The notes beneath the pieces were generated by a model that was not told the origin of the DNA, did no database searches, and saw nothing but the letters and a program-made list of their open reading frames with translations. From assembly GCA_902729315.2 (NCBI GenBank), contig LR746268.1, forward strand, positions 3,217,501-3,281,500: 64,000 bases of DNA. The letters run 5' to 3'. Shown here one piece after another: positions 27,001-42,000 of this stretch. Origin of the DNA: Spirodela intermedia (Eukaryota; Streptophyta; Magnoliopsida; Alismatales; Araceae). Position 1 is the first letter of the stretch. Each line of letters starts with the position of its first letter. Position numbers and translations under genes: made by a program.

Positions 27001-30000
27001 ACTAGTCCTACGTATCCTTCTGTTTTGATTTATGCTTGGAACAGTTTTCTTTTTCTTATTTCTGCGAGTGGGTTTTTGCATTTTAACTACTAATATTAAT
27101 TATTTTCCTCAGGAAATTACAGCCCCAGTTATTTCCTTGATGATGGCCTATGTGTTTAATGCCATGACACATTTGGCAATTGACATTCGAGTAATGGGCT
27201 TCAAATTTTTTCATCTCATTGTGCTGAGCCACCCATCATCCTTTTTGCTCTATGCTGAAAAGGTTGTTCTAAACATTCCCTGAATATTTATATTTTTATG
27301 AGAATTGTCCTCTTGTGCTAATTTCTGCTCTGCTGTTTTATCACTATGCTGCTATGCTATTTTTTTGTCCACAAGCCCATGCAATAGTACTTTGATTTAC
27401 CTATTTTCGTGTGCATCTGTTGGGCATTTTTCTTTCCCATGCCCTTTTTATATTTGTATGATTGATGAAACTTTCATTACGCCTCAATGCAGCCCTGCTT
27501 CATCTGGTCCTTTAAGCATAAACATCTAGAAATTATGCCTTAGATGGAAGTTTTCTGTTTCACTGCGTTAATATTACTTTCCTTCTTAGTCAAATGGTGG
27601 TATTGATAGTATTTTCTATTGAAGTGTCTGTGTTTGGAAAATGGGCTGGTTTATGTGCTAAGGTTAAGCCAAGGGCTTAGGATTCAAGATAAAGATTCCT
27701 TCTCCTTCAGTGAAGATGCATTAATCGCAAAGGTGAATTCCTATATTTTGAAAGTTTGGGGATGTAGGGCATTTTTTTCCCAATGTAAACTACTTTGGCA
27801 TTTGACCCACCGTTGGAATGGATAGTCCACATCTGTTTTATGAGTTTTTGGCTCTCTTTTTTTTGTGTTTTTCTCTGACCTTCTGCTAAAAATTATTAGA
27901 AGGTAGAGACTTGCCGCCCATGTTTTTCTTTAAGTAGAAGTTGAGGCTCCGTGGATTTAAAAAATGAAACAAAATTAGGAATAAGTAAATTGATTTTTTC
28001 ATTCTCTCTTATTTTTCTTAGAATGAGGTACTGTTAGTTCTGATATGAGTACGAATAAGAAAACTACCTGGTTTGCTTATTATGTAGATTTAACATAGTG
28101 TCAACAGAATCTTATCAGAAAAAAATGTGCTCAGTGCAAGTAACGCATAGGAAAATCTTAAAGAACTCATATTTTCGGGTGATTAGTGTCTCCTTATGGT
28201 TTTCTTTGATCTTGTTACCACATAACAAAAACATAATCTGCAGCTCTTTTAAGTTTCTTATTTTTGTTGATACTGTGTTTGGACTTCTCTTTTCTGGGAA
28301 TTATCTTGTTTTTCTCCTGTTAATGAAGTAGATGTACCTTTTGTCATTCTGTTAGATTTGTGTAATTTAGACACAAATATATGGATAAATAAGCAAAATG
28401 TTCATCATCAGTGCTTTTTGCTGGTTCTGGCGCATGAATATTTAATTTACTGATGCTTTTTACTTTTTTCAGGTTCTGGATTGCTATAGTGATATTATGA
28501 GAAACAAGCAGCTCTACCTGGAAGATAAGAGCAAAATCAAAGATGTGCTTGATGGGCTTCTTCACTGCCTCTCTTCTTTTGCTTTCAGCGAGAAGAAATT
28601 TGATTCACAGAATGAAGTATAAACTTCTGTCTGTATCAGCTTTTTTAATTCTTCTTTCTGAATATGCAACTTGGGAGGCACATTCGTTATAAGAATTCTC
28701 TTTCTAACTCTTGGTCTTGCTAATATTTGGCATTTGGATTGTTTTTTTCTGTCATCTAACCATCTAAACCAAAGAATGAAGTTGTGGCCTCTCAGAAATA
28801 TTTGCCAAATATGCCCACTTGATTCTGTAGGAAAGTTTGAAATGGGTAGGACCTTTGCTATACGATGATGATTAAAATTACGGGATGACTGGAGAATGGT
28901 GTTCTGTGAGGACTAGCTTTGCTTGACTATCAGCAATTCTCGATAGGGAGTGCTTATAATTAGTTTGTATTTACAGATGGTGGGTTAAGAAGAGTAATGC
29001 AAGTGACATTTATCTAAAACACAGCTTTGGGGAGTTATGCAGCTTTCATATTTTAAAATCCTACTGTACCAAAACTTGATCAAATCACTTTATGAGGGGA
29101 TAATGACTATCTGATTGGTATGAAAACAGATGATTCGAGATATTTTTTCTATAATAAATCGTTGTCTCAACTTGTGCAGAAGTTTGACACTAGCTTATGA
29201 ATAAAATCTACGAAGGAGTACTTTTTTCTCTCAATTTTGGGATGTCAGAAAAGGAACTTTTTGGTGCATGTTGTTTATTCTGAACATCAGGCACTCACGA
29301 TGCTCGTGAAACTATTGCATATTCATAACACCTCTAAATTCCATGGTTTCGTGAACCCTGGGTTGCTGACAAATCATCTCAACTTCAATTAGTTTTTATT
29401 GTTAGTGACCTGTTCGGAAAGTGGCCTTTTGCCAGTACTGTTAGACTAGTCATAAGCTTGAATCATGCAATGATGTGTGAAGGCCAATACCACGACGTCA
29501 TAAGTTTTTCTAATTCAATCTATAGTTTTCATCACATCTGTTCTTGTCCCAGTCACTTTAGTCAATTAATTAAGGCTTATCCTTTTTTTTGGGAAAAACA
29601 AAATGGCATTACTGTTGTTTCATTCTAGATATGCAAGAAATAGGTGTGTAATATTGGGCCTCCGAGGTACAGGAGAGGTGACTCTATGGAGATAGGTTCA
29701 CCTTGAATGATTGGTAGCTGGATACCATGGTGAAAGGTCCTGTGTCTTTTTGAACCAACTCGTCTGGCATTTATAGCAAATCACTTTAGAAGGCTTGGAA
29801 AATAGTAGGATATTATTGGACGATTTATTGTCGCATATATAAATGGCATTTATTTAACTTGAGTCCATGACACTAGCAAAGTGCAGTCCACAAAGTTCGA
29901 AGCTGGGGGAAGTAATACTAGGAGGTGGGGTTATAAGCTATAACAGTGAAGAACTCCACAAAAGGATAAGAGCCATGTTGCTGCAAACTTGTTACCCTAA

Positions 30001-33000
30001 CTTGGCACGTGTATTCTATCATAATTCTTGCCCAAATTGGAACTTTGTGATTTCCGCAGGTTAGCTGCGAAAATAGAGCTGTTAACAATATCCTGATCAC
30101 TCCCAAATGCTTCTTGAAGTTTTCTTTCCTCTATTTTCGACCTTGTGGTTCAGAGTGTTTTTGGCAGAGTAAGTTTCAGCAATCTAATTATATAAACGTC
30201 AGGAACGGTTTCTCCATTCAATCTGTTTGGGCTATATTGACTCCGCATGGGAATTTCATGAAATGATTTATTCTGACAGAGTCCACAAATTAGGGACTCA
30301 CTGTTTCAAAATAAACTGAACAGTGAAGATAGTCATCACTGACATCAGCTTGGAATCAAACAGTGAAGATAATCTGACCTGTTGGTATTTTTATTTAACG
30401 AATTTAAAGAGAATGACATTTTGCTGTACTTCACATTTCCACCAAATTATGTATCCTCTTACTTCTAAGTGTTAACAAAGAATGCCACTTAGAGACACTC
30501 TTTAAGAATCCATCTTCCTATTATTCTGTCAAATCCCAGAAATGCTCGATCGACCTTCTCCAATCTTGAGAGACGGCGACAGGAAAAGAGGATGAACGGA
30601 AGAGGAGGATAGAAGAACATCTGTGGCCCCAAAACTTTGTTTTCTCGATCATGATTAGGGTTTACTACGGGGCTGGTATTTATGCGAGCCCGTACAAGGC
30701 TGAACCGGACCGGTCCAGGTCGGGTCGGTCTAGTTCGTAAGAACGAGGACATAAAGGAAAAAATAGAAGAAAGAAAAGATACATGAACCGAGGTAAACAA
30801 ATATATCATATATTGACTCTATCCAATGAAACACTTGAATTTGTATCAGGGTTGAGTTTCTATGGTTTCATTAATTCCTTTATTTTCTCCATCAGTAGGT
30901 GCTCTTCTTATTTCAAACTTTGTGCGGCTTCAAACTTAAAACTCCTAGGAATTTCAACAGTATATATTTCTGTATATACAAACGCAATATTCTATGCATG
31001 TCTTTAACGAACTTGTAGGTCCGAAATCAGGTGTATTCCATTATTCGTGAGATCACATGAATCCGATTGAAATACATCATAAAAAATACGGGTTTTGTAT
31101 ATTTTACCACAACAAATCAGGTTGTCTACATTTTTTTCTTGTTTTTGACATACACCATTGAATAACTTGAATTATCTATGATCTTTTATTCATAAGATTT
31201 TGAAAAATTATGTCACATCTGCTTTACAAAAACAAAAGCAATAAAGAAACATTCTCATTCCTTTTATCATTGTGACAGGAAAATGCCACGTGGAGGCCTT
31301 TGCATGCTTTTGGTGTTGAGATGCCCGATGAACACACAGGTTGGTGCAATACTGTATCCATCTATGGACTTTGTAAGCTAATTTCAAGTACTTTGGTTGT
31401 ATTAATTCTATTCGTAGTCCTTTAACGTACAAGCTTAAAACATAACAAGTCTGTGATTTACAAGTTTATATCAGCATATTGTTTGTTTGATCTATATGAC
31501 ATCTATATTCAGTCTTTGCGTAGGTTTTGAATTCCCTTTTGAAATGTTTTTGGATATTGATCAATGAAACATGTCTGCAATGGACATGCTCTTTCTCATT
31601 GTCATCATTTAATGGTTTCATTAACCTGTAGGTTGGTTGGTAATTTATTTCCTTTTCAGAGATCTTTCCCTTGGACAGGGTTGTGTGCAGCCAAGAAAAG
31701 CTGTTTTATGACCTGTACACATCCCATTGTGTTTTATTTATAGGAGTTGAAACCATCATTAGGCAAACTACATTGTTAAAATGGGGTAATTAATGACCAA
31801 ATGACAAAAAAATGAAAAACTACAGGACCTGGACTATTGTTTTATGATCTGCGCACAACCCATTGTGTCGGATTTATAAGGCACGAAGCCATCATTAGGC
31901 AAATTACATGTTAAACTGGGGCCTTTAATGAACAAATGATGAAAAGATGAAGAACTACAAGGAACTACAGGGACCTGCTACATTCATACTGCGTTGAATC
32001 CTGAGTAGCATCTGGATATCTCAACAAACTAATTTTGGCAATGATGCTTGTTTTTGAATATTTTTCAGGCCTTGATAGATTGAGAGCCTTTACTCAGTAA
32101 ATCAGATTGATAGCCTAGCATTCATAGGCTCGTTTTTTTCGAAGTCTGTATATGATGCTTTAGAAGTGTGAGCACTAAATTTTTAATCCTTTGGAAGAAC
32201 ACTAGGTCTGAGGCGATTTCGTTCTGCTGTGTCTTCTAATTTTAATGTCTTACACTAAAATGACACATGTTTTGTTCTATGTCAGATGGTCATATAGTTT
32301 ATTTCATCTTAATCTAAAACTGGACAATTTAATCTGTGCGCTTTTTGCGGTTGATGTTTTATCGTCACTGTGACCAAAGACGCCAACCCAAGTTCTTAAT
32401 CTATTTCAAATCTCTACTGATGCATTTTTGAGTAGTTCCTTATTTTATGTAGTGTTTAACATGTGCTGCCTGTAAATTTCATCATGGCATAGGCAGGTTT
32501 TCATTCTTATTAAAAGGCCATGCTCTAACACATTTCTCCCTCCATTATCTCAATCTTAGGTCTTTCTTCAATTAGGAACAAACTCGAAGCACTACTGTCA
32601 CTTCTCATCCACTGTTTCCAAGAGTTCATCGCTACCGTTCATGCAACAAGCATGATCGATGCACTATCATTTACATGTATGTCGTCTATACTTCAGATTA
32701 TCAATTTGCTAGTCAAAGTTTCCTTTTCTCAGAGGGATCAGCAGGCCAGAAGCTTTGGGTTGTCTATTCCACCAATTATCAAAGACCACCATGCGGGTAA
32801 TCATAGTGCACATATTTCCTTGAAGAAATTATGGGAAGTTTTTCCTATTAGTTCAGTGCATCAGTCTTTAGAGAAGGTTAGTTCTCTGATTATTTTTATT
32901 TTGACGATTCGAGGTCATTTTTAAAGAAGATTAAGAGATATATATCAGTATTGTTTTTAATCATTTTGAAGACTGTTAATGTAAGTGGCCTTTTGAGTTC

Positions 33001-36000
33001 CGTCTAATGAGTGCTTTGGATATATACTGCTTTTTTTCTATGTAGCAGCCACATCCTAATTTTTGACGAGCCAATTGAACAATTGTTCTGATTTCTTCTT
33101 TAATGTGTATAATCTCTCTGGAGCTTCACATCAGATTCATTATTCTAATTGGAACTGAGACTACTGGCGTTCTGGCCTTCACTTTTTTCTGCTGCCATCC
33201 TCTTCTGTTTGTAATTGACAGAACTGAACAAGCCTTGTATTTATTGTAATGAATTTCTATATTTATACCTGTATCATTGGGACATTGGAACACATCATGC
33301 TTGGAGATTCTGTGAGCAATCCAAGCCTTCCACTTGTCAAAAGATAAGCTTGCGGTAAATCCTCGTCCATTAAATACCTTTAAATTGTCAAGTAATAATT
33401 ATAAGCCGTCTCCAAATTCTTGGCATTGTCCTGGATCCTTCGACCTAATATCTGGAAAATTGGACCATGGTGTTTTACATCTTAGAGATATGGAAGCTTT
33501 TCATAACTGTGTATTGTGTAGAATCTAGGGCAAGGAAATGGAGGGTTAACTCTGGTAGTTGCATGGTGGCAAAATTCTCCAAAATGTTGGAGATGGATGC
33601 ATATTTCTTAGGCAATCCCTCATGTTCGATGGACTTTGCTTATTTTTGGAATTTTTTTGGGACTACACTCTGGTTGTGATGCCTTAGCTTCTTTCGTGAA
33701 TGGAAAGAGTCTTGATTTCAGAGATACCTTTCTTTGCCTATTCCATCACTAGTAGAATGCAACTCGGGTAGCTTCAGTTAGATGTCTAGGCCGGCATCTA
33801 TAGTGCCACTTGTATTTTTTGTCTGTCAGAATGCGGAGACTGCTCAGGATTAGGAGAAAAACAAATATTGTAGAAACCTGTAGAAAACCCGATTAGAAAC
33901 CATATCAACCGATACGAAGCCTAATAATGCCTACTTCTCAATATTAGCATTCCATTCATCATGATTCCTCCCCTGTAAAAAGATCTTTGACTGAACAACG
34001 TGAAGAACGTAATCTTTTCTAGGTCCAATCTGCAGGACCCGAATGAAGTATAATTGTCAGCCTCCTAAGCGGAAAATTCTAATGCCTCATCACCTGGATG
34101 ATTATAGGGCTTTCTTGAATTTATATCAATAGGAATCTTTTTTGGACATATGTGCGTGTCTATATTGATACTTTTCGAATGTCATTTATGTTTTTGTCCT
34201 TTGTGGTACTGTCGAATTAGATGTCTGTGTCGTTTCTATTATGCTGAACTATTGACATGATGCTGAATCTGTTGATCTTTTATGAATTGCCACCAGATGT
34301 TGCAGTCTAACTGATACCGTTATGTAATGTTTTTCAGGGAGATAACAGATATTTCATCTTGAACATTATGCTTGCTCAGATTTTTTTTCATCTCCCTAAA
34401 ATAATGGATGATACCACATTTTTGAAGGAGAAGTTTCTTGAATTCATAGAAAGGCCTCTTTGTTGTCAGGTACCTCCATGTGCTGTATTTTTTCCTTGTC
34501 TTAGGAATCTCGTGTAGTTTGGGATTGTAACCGCGCAGAACAGTTCTAAATGCATAACAATATGCTATCTTTTCTGTCTCGCTGCATAGCGTATGTGCAT
34601 CTGTACTTCTCATCATTATGGTTACCAATGCCTTGCTTACTTTGTTTACCAAGCCTATGTATTGTTCACTTGTAATTGGTTTCCTTGGCTGGTATTGTAG
34701 ACTCTATAACGAGACGTAGAGGTGGCAGTGGCAATTACAGACACTAGGAGAGGTCGCTGTTCTTGTTCAATTCTTGCAGGCATCAGCACTCCTTTTATCA
34801 CTCTAGTTAGGGAACCCACTTAGCACTACATAAAGAGAAAAATGCTCATGACGTAAGTCCCAACCGAGGTTGTCCTGTGAGAGCGCTGTTTGACGTAAGA
34901 GATTTTAAGTGGGGACTAAAATGGCCTCTGCCCTCGTCATTTTTCTTTCTACACTCCCCCTGAAGCAGAATCTCTATTATTTTTGGCTTGCTCCTTGAAG
35001 ATTTGAAAATTCCTTCCCCATACCCTTGGTGAAAACATCAGCCTTATCATCCTTGATTGAACATTAAATCAACTACCCTGTGCCCAGATTTTCTTGAATG
35101 AAATACTTGTCCATCCTCTTATGTTTTGTATGATTATGTTACACTGGTCTTTGGCTCAGCTGACTGCAGCTATACTGTCACGACATAGACCCATTTGTAG
35201 TTTTACTGTCATTACAATATCCTTCAGGAAGATCTTTAACCAAAGTGTTGCAAATTTCTACTTCGATGTAGAAGTAGGTAGATACATTCAAGATATGTTC
35301 CTTCAGATAAGCAATATGCTTCTGGGAAATTCAGTGCGAGAAAAAGGAAAAAAGCATATGGAGTGTCTTCCTCATTATGTCAAAATACTTGCTGAAATGC
35401 TCTTCCTAGGTGGGAGATTTCTACAAAATGATCCAGAAGACTGACTAAAACCAAGAGCAGCATCAAAGCGCAGGGAATTATCTTGGGAGCTTGCTCCAGC
35501 AAATGAGGGAGAATATTACTTTATGAATGTTGATTGCAAGGAATTTTTTTTCAGAAATTCATGCCAGGTGTTTTTGTCTTGTGAACATTTCTACTTAGTT
35601 ACAGCGTAAATACTAGGTCAAGGGGACTAGCTTAATAACCCAGGTTTTGTCCGTTGTAAGGTTTTAACTGGCGAGTCGGGCCTTTTTGATTGCGGATCAG
35701 ATTTTCACACCAGTGAACTCTTCAAGCTTATTGTGGTGGAATAAACTGACTATGCAGATTGATTGGGTACTCTGTGCCATTTAATACATGTGATGGTCAA
35801 CTTGAAAGTGTTCGAGTAACTCGACACAGCTTAGAAGACCTTGTCTAGCTTTTGATTACTATCAAATATAGATGGTTAATCAGTAAAACAGGTGCTGAAT
35901 ATCGTGGGTATCAGGTTTTGAGGACCAATCTGAAACTTAGAAACAATTTTTTTTCCCACTTGCCATAACTTTTTCTAAATCTACCTAAATAACTGATCAA

Positions 36001-39000
36001 TAGGTCTGATGTTTGAACAAGCTGGAAAGTTTCTCAGCTCAAAATTTCTTCTCCTTGCATTATGGAGGCTGCATATGTAGGTGACTTCCAGTAGATTTTG
36101 AAGCTTTATTAACAAATAATATTTTTCAGACGGAAAATAAATAAAATACTCAATCAGAGTTTGCATACAAAAACAGATAAATCTGAATGCCTGCTTCTAG
36201 TCAGTTCATTTCAATTGGGTCTTGGGTTAAGGGAGCTTATGCTTTCACATCCTGTAAGGTGGCAGCAGCAGCAGAGCAGTCAATGCAGGCAGAAGTGGAG
36301 AGAAAATATGGGTGGATATGTCATGGAAGAAGATGGCAGTACGTGCCAGATATCCCTCATCTGGTTTTTTTTTCCCCTCCACCTTTGACTCTCTGTTTTC
36401 TTTCTTCTTCTAGTTTCCTTCATTTTCCCTACTTACGAACATTAGCTCAAGCAGCTATAGTGGGTCACTGGTTTCAGCCACATTGTGTTTGGAATCTGAG
36501 CGGGAGGAAGAAAGGAGAGAGGAAAAGAGGGAGATGCCGTGGCAAAGTGTGACCAGGGGACATAGAAAGGGAAGGACGAGGAAAGAAGGGAGAGTGAGGA
36601 ATAAATGAATGAAGATGGGAGATTAAAGGAGGAAGGAGGCTGCTGTCTCTAGACATGGAAAACCGAGGACGAACAGGAGAATATTGTTGCTATTACCCAA
36701 TTCAGGATTTTGGCAACTAGTTGTATCTGGATTGGCCAGGTCAAGATGTGTAAACTCAGGTTTATTTGGGTAGCATTATTTATGATCTATGCAGTCACAT
36801 AAACACACGAGCTTTTTTTAGTCATATGGTAAGTAAGTGAATTTATTGATAAAATAACATGGTGGGAAACAGATAGATGAATATATGAATGCATCGCTAT
36901 GCCAAGTTATTCCATAATCATGGTGTCCTCTTTTTTATTTTTTTCCCTCATGCATTCCATTTGTTGCATTGGTGTGCAGAGGACTAGAAACGTAATCAGT
37001 TTATTTTTGCAGGTTAGTGGCAATGCAGAGTCCGGTGGGGTGATCCAAGAAAAGTACATAATTTCTCTGATCGAATTCATTCCTGGTCTGGTGTCACAAA
37101 TGATGGGATACTGGAAAGCTCGTCTTCTACAGGTTTTTAATGTGCTTTATCAATTCACTAAATCCTGTGTTTTCTTTTATTTCCTGAGAGTTGAACGGTA
37201 ATGAATGGGGGTCTCTTTATTTGCTGATAAAATGATATCTCGTTGATTGGAATATACAGTTTTGAAGACTGTTCTCGGAGTATTATGCAATATAATTTTG
37301 GCAACTTTCCTGTTCATAATTTTTTCCTTTTTCTCCTTACAAGAAGTTAAAGTTCTTTTTTTTTTTTCTCTTTCATTGGCAGGCCTTTACCGGTGTATTT
37401 GAAAACTGCAGAGTGGACTCTAAGCTAATGTTCGCCTGTCTATCAGCACTGATGCAAATGCTACTGCCTGTGTGTTTCTTTCTCGCAGTTCTTCCCATGC
37501 TCATAGCTGGACATAGAAGTTTCGAATTCATAATCATTTTCCCATCTTATTCTGTTTAGAGACATGTTCAAAGCGTTCAGTCATCAAGCTTCAATTCCGA
37601 AGAAATGTTATGCTATCAGGTTGTTTGGCTGCGCAAGCTGCCAGAGGTTTTGCTACAACTAGGCGATAAACATCCTTCTGTATCAAAGGTACGATGCAAA
37701 CCAATTGTGGCGCAGGTTATTGTCATTGATACTCTTTCATGAACTCCCTTGCCCTTTATCAATTCTGTAGTAAGCACTTTGATCATTTATTGATCACTTT
37801 TGACTATATAATCTTAGCACTACTTTTTTCTGTTTTTTAATCAGCAACAATTGACAGCATTTCTGTGGAGTTTTAGACCGGTGACCTTGCTTCAAACATC
37901 TCATACATCTGTCTGGACTATCGAACATGCAAATCCGCCATTTGATGCCAACACCCATCAATCCTTATCTTTAGTTGGGACAGAAGCGAGAGAGAATGGG
38001 ATTAAAGGAAACAACAGGTGGCCCATGTCAGAAAGCGATGTACAAGGTGGAAACGGGAGATCAGGGATAGCAAAACGAAAGGAAAGTGAGGAATGTGGTG
38101 TGCGGTAATGGGAGTGGCGGGATGGACCTGAGAGAACGAGGATGGGGAATGGATCTCTGACAGTGGAACTGGCTGACGGGAAAGGATGGGAAGGAAGGAT
38201 AAGGGGGATGAAAGATAGATCAGGGACTGAGGAAGAGGAACAAAGCTGGTTCCAAGCCCCCAGCTAAATGCTGCTGTGCTTTTTGAACTTGCCAAGATAG
38301 TGGGGACAGTCTGACTGTAGCACTTCTCTGTCGAGTCAAAGGGTCATGGGCATGGGATTGATCTTCTCTGCGGCTCTTCATTTTCTTTGATTCTGAATCT
38401 TGTCAATATGAGCACGATTTTCATGTTGTATTTCAAAAAGTGTACTGACAAAGTTTTACAAAGTTTATTTCTGGAAGATTGTAAATTTGATGTTGAAATT
38501 ATTCCATTTCAGTTTTCCCTTCAGAATATTCTTATAAAAAGTTCTTTTATGCAGGTTATTCTGGAGATCCTACTGCGTGTTGGCCAGAGTTCCATGCGTG
38601 ACTCTCCTCTTGCCCTAGAGTATGACAATTTGCAGTTCACGTTGCGAGACTATTATAGTACAAATGATGACCAAGGTATGCATGGCAATCTGTATTTTAC
38701 TTTTTATGATATTATTTCATTTTCCTTCCTATCCCCATGGTATCTACATAGTACCCATCCTAATGGTTAACTGCAAGTCCTTGCTATATTCCCTTGATAA
38801 ATCAGCTTTTCTTAGTAAATATGGCCTTCGCATGAGTAACTTATCTTTTTTTAATAATTTCCTTTGTTTGCAGGGGTGAAACAGTATGGTCCTTTTGTCA
38901 AACTTCCAAAAGACTGCCAGGATATTGCTATATGCGGCATATATTACTTCTCAAGTTTAAATTTGCCATTGCTTGAGTCATTGGCCTTTTGTTGCTTATG

Positions 39001-42000
39001 TGAGTAAATATCATCGTTGACCTTCATTTCTTCATGTGATGCCTGTTGATCTGTTGTGGGATGTAGAGAATGTGCTAGAAATGATATTTAGTTTATCAAT
39101 AGCTCTACTCGCACTTTTTTTTTATAATAAAAATCACACTGGATCTCCCATTATTTTTTTCTCAACATTATTTTTATTTTCAGTTCCTTTTCCACATACT
39201 TCAAATAGTTGTCCAATCTAACCCAGAATCGGATGGTCTAGATTAGCATTTCCTGTAGCTGTCAATTTCTTCTAATTTCTTGTCAAAATGCTAAGATGGT
39301 AATGATATGACTATCATTGGTTGTACCTGGTCACTGGTTTCCATCTTACTGTTAACTTCTTTAACATATTAACAGGGTATGAGATATTTCAGATGAATTG
39401 TGCATATTCTGCTTTTTAAGAGGGGGCTTGAGTTGTACTTGACCCAGGAAAAGTGATATACAGACTATGGCTTGGCAATAGTCCAATTTGCCTGATTGTG
39501 TTCCTCCCAAGTGGGACATGCTGTCAGTAGTTCCTTATGGGACTCGAGTCTTAGGGATGGTTTCTGGGGCACCCTTGTTGGCCATGATCCTGAGAGACTC
39601 AAGGTGTCAGTCAACATGCACGCTTTTCCATTTCAGTGGTCGCATTGCTTCTCTTTCATTGCCATTTTTATGGAGCACTGAGTGCTGTATTAAACATTTT
39701 TGGATCGTGTACCATACACATAGTTTGTTGGCTTAATCTGGTAGAGACTTGCAGCAAGTTGTATGAATCTCTGCAATTTGACTCGAACCTGTTCAGTTCC
39801 AGACTTCTGGCTTTCACTTGCAACCATTGCTCAGCCACTGCAAATCCCTTCCCACTGCCCATCTCTAAAGAAGAAGAAGAAGAAGAAGAAGAAGAAAAAA
39901 GAAATCTACTTGCATCAGATTGTCATTTAACGTAATTGCTTGCCTCTTATCATTGCCTCTTCCTCTCTTCTTGTCAATCATTGGATTTGTTTTACTATTA
40001 TGTTTCCCAGCTCCCGTGCTCACCACTTCCCTTATGCTAAATCAGTTCACTGTAGCCCAGGCCTCGTAAGGTTACTTGATTTGTGACAGTCAATGGAGTT
40101 ATTTATTGTATGGCATATGGTATTTCTACATTTTGGAATTAGATATTCCAAGGGGATAACTAAGTGTTTAAACCTTATTGACCAACCTCTGAATCAGATA
40201 CTTCAGAGGTTAGTCCCCGAGGTTGCCATCCTGACTTGGGAAACCGAAGCATATCACCTGCATTTGTGTTGATGCACAGCACTGTGGTAGGTCCCCCTCT
40301 TTCCTGCGAATCAGACGAGAATGGACATGCAAGCAGGAACGAAGATAGAATGGATAAACACGGAATGTCTGGGCTCTCACAGGAACCCTAGAACAGGTGG
40401 GATCATTCAAGAGGGCCTGTTCTCACTCAGCTAGAGCTGCCCTAGAATACTCCTCGATCCCCTTTCCCTCTAAGCCCTAATACTTCTTTTCCTTGTGTAA
40501 GGAGAAGACCTAGCTTCCCTTCATAAATTCCTCACTTGAAGGGATTGTTTGGTCCTTTCGAGAAGGGGTGCTGGGTCCTTTGGGCCTCATTTCTAGGCTG
40601 ATAATAGTTAGGCCCACTGGGGGGCTAACAGATTGGAGTGATGCCACCTTGTACCGTTAATGCTGATGCTGTGCTGATGTACCGTCAATGCTATTCCAAT
40701 CTCATAATTTCCTTCATGTTCTTCGTCTCTGGTACCCTTTTGCATTGTCGCTACCAATTTCGTCGGGGTTCTGAGAAATTATAGTTATTTTGTGTGCTAT
40801 TTAATTGGTGCACCTTTCTTGATAAAGTTGGTGGCCTATGCCACTCTACCCATATATTTTATAGTGGCCTAAACACTGTGGTACTGGAACATAAATTCCT
40901 CTTTGTATCATCAGTTGTCTTTGATTTTTGCTTCTATAGCTTCATATACTTTTTGGTAACGAAGTTTGCACTGTATCCCTTGTTGTCCGTGCGTTTGATT
41001 CTAGGTTCATTTTTGTGTAAGAATATATCTTTTCTGTCATCCATCACGTTGTTCTATTTTTTGATATAGGTGATGACTTGGAACCAACTGTACGAATTAG
41101 GATTCTGGAGGTTCTGCACTCAGCATACAAATCCGGACATGTGAAACTCGCAGACCATATAGGCTTCTTGGTCACTATAGTTGCACGCTTCAAAGTCTCT
41201 CCAGGTTTATCTTTTCTTCTTTCTACTTCTTGGCTGGTTTTTTTCTTTTTTCAGTATATAGTTGTGGCGATGAATTGGCAGTTATTTCCTTGTGCAGTTA
41301 GACTTGAGAAAGGATATTCCAATCTGGTCCTGTGCTCTTAAGATTTGACATGAAGGCAATATGTGCTCTAATGAGTTGTTGCCTTTTTTGTTTTCAGATA
41401 ATCTCTGTATGCCTTGACAGTAGCACATCATGCTCATTGAAACCGACTATTAATCATAACCTAGGATAATAAGCCAGTAAAACACGAGCATAATAATTGA
41501 GAACTGCTCATCAGTATCTTGAGTCATGCTAACTGTCACACATGTAGGTTGAGAATCAAGAGAAAAACTATCTCGGTTGATCCCACCAATCGTTATAAAT
41601 TTGTATTTACCTGGTACTTGTGTGTGATGGATCAAGGGGCCATTTTTCCCATGTGGTAAACTCATCCTCGTGCTTCTGTGGGAATCTTTTGCTTGTTTGT
41701 GTTTTATTGCAGGTTATGTTTCCTTAGCCTCATATATAAAGGAGCATCTACTCTCTTGTACACAGTCAACCTCATTTGACTTGGTAGATTCTGTTCTACT
41801 ATAGATGTCGAATATTCCAACTACATGCAAAATTTGTAGTAATGTGTGCGTGAGTGTGATACAGTACCTCTCAAGACATATGTTTGTCATAAGCGAACAG
41901 TTTAGAACCTTCTGTACTGAATATTAGGGAAGGAGCGGGCTGAGTGGTATAAATACCCCCTTCCTGTGAATAAGAGAGAGTATCATGGTAGAAGTGACAC

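Noticed and set aside
35094-35444. 116-codon plus-strand frame in TEX10/IPI1 intron 9
   Set aside because: It overlaps the minus-strand copia RNase H remnant and shows no known protein text.
36187-36552. 121-codon plus-strand frame in intron 9
   Set aside because: Low-complexity, GC-rich stretch with no recognised family and no splice context with the host gene.
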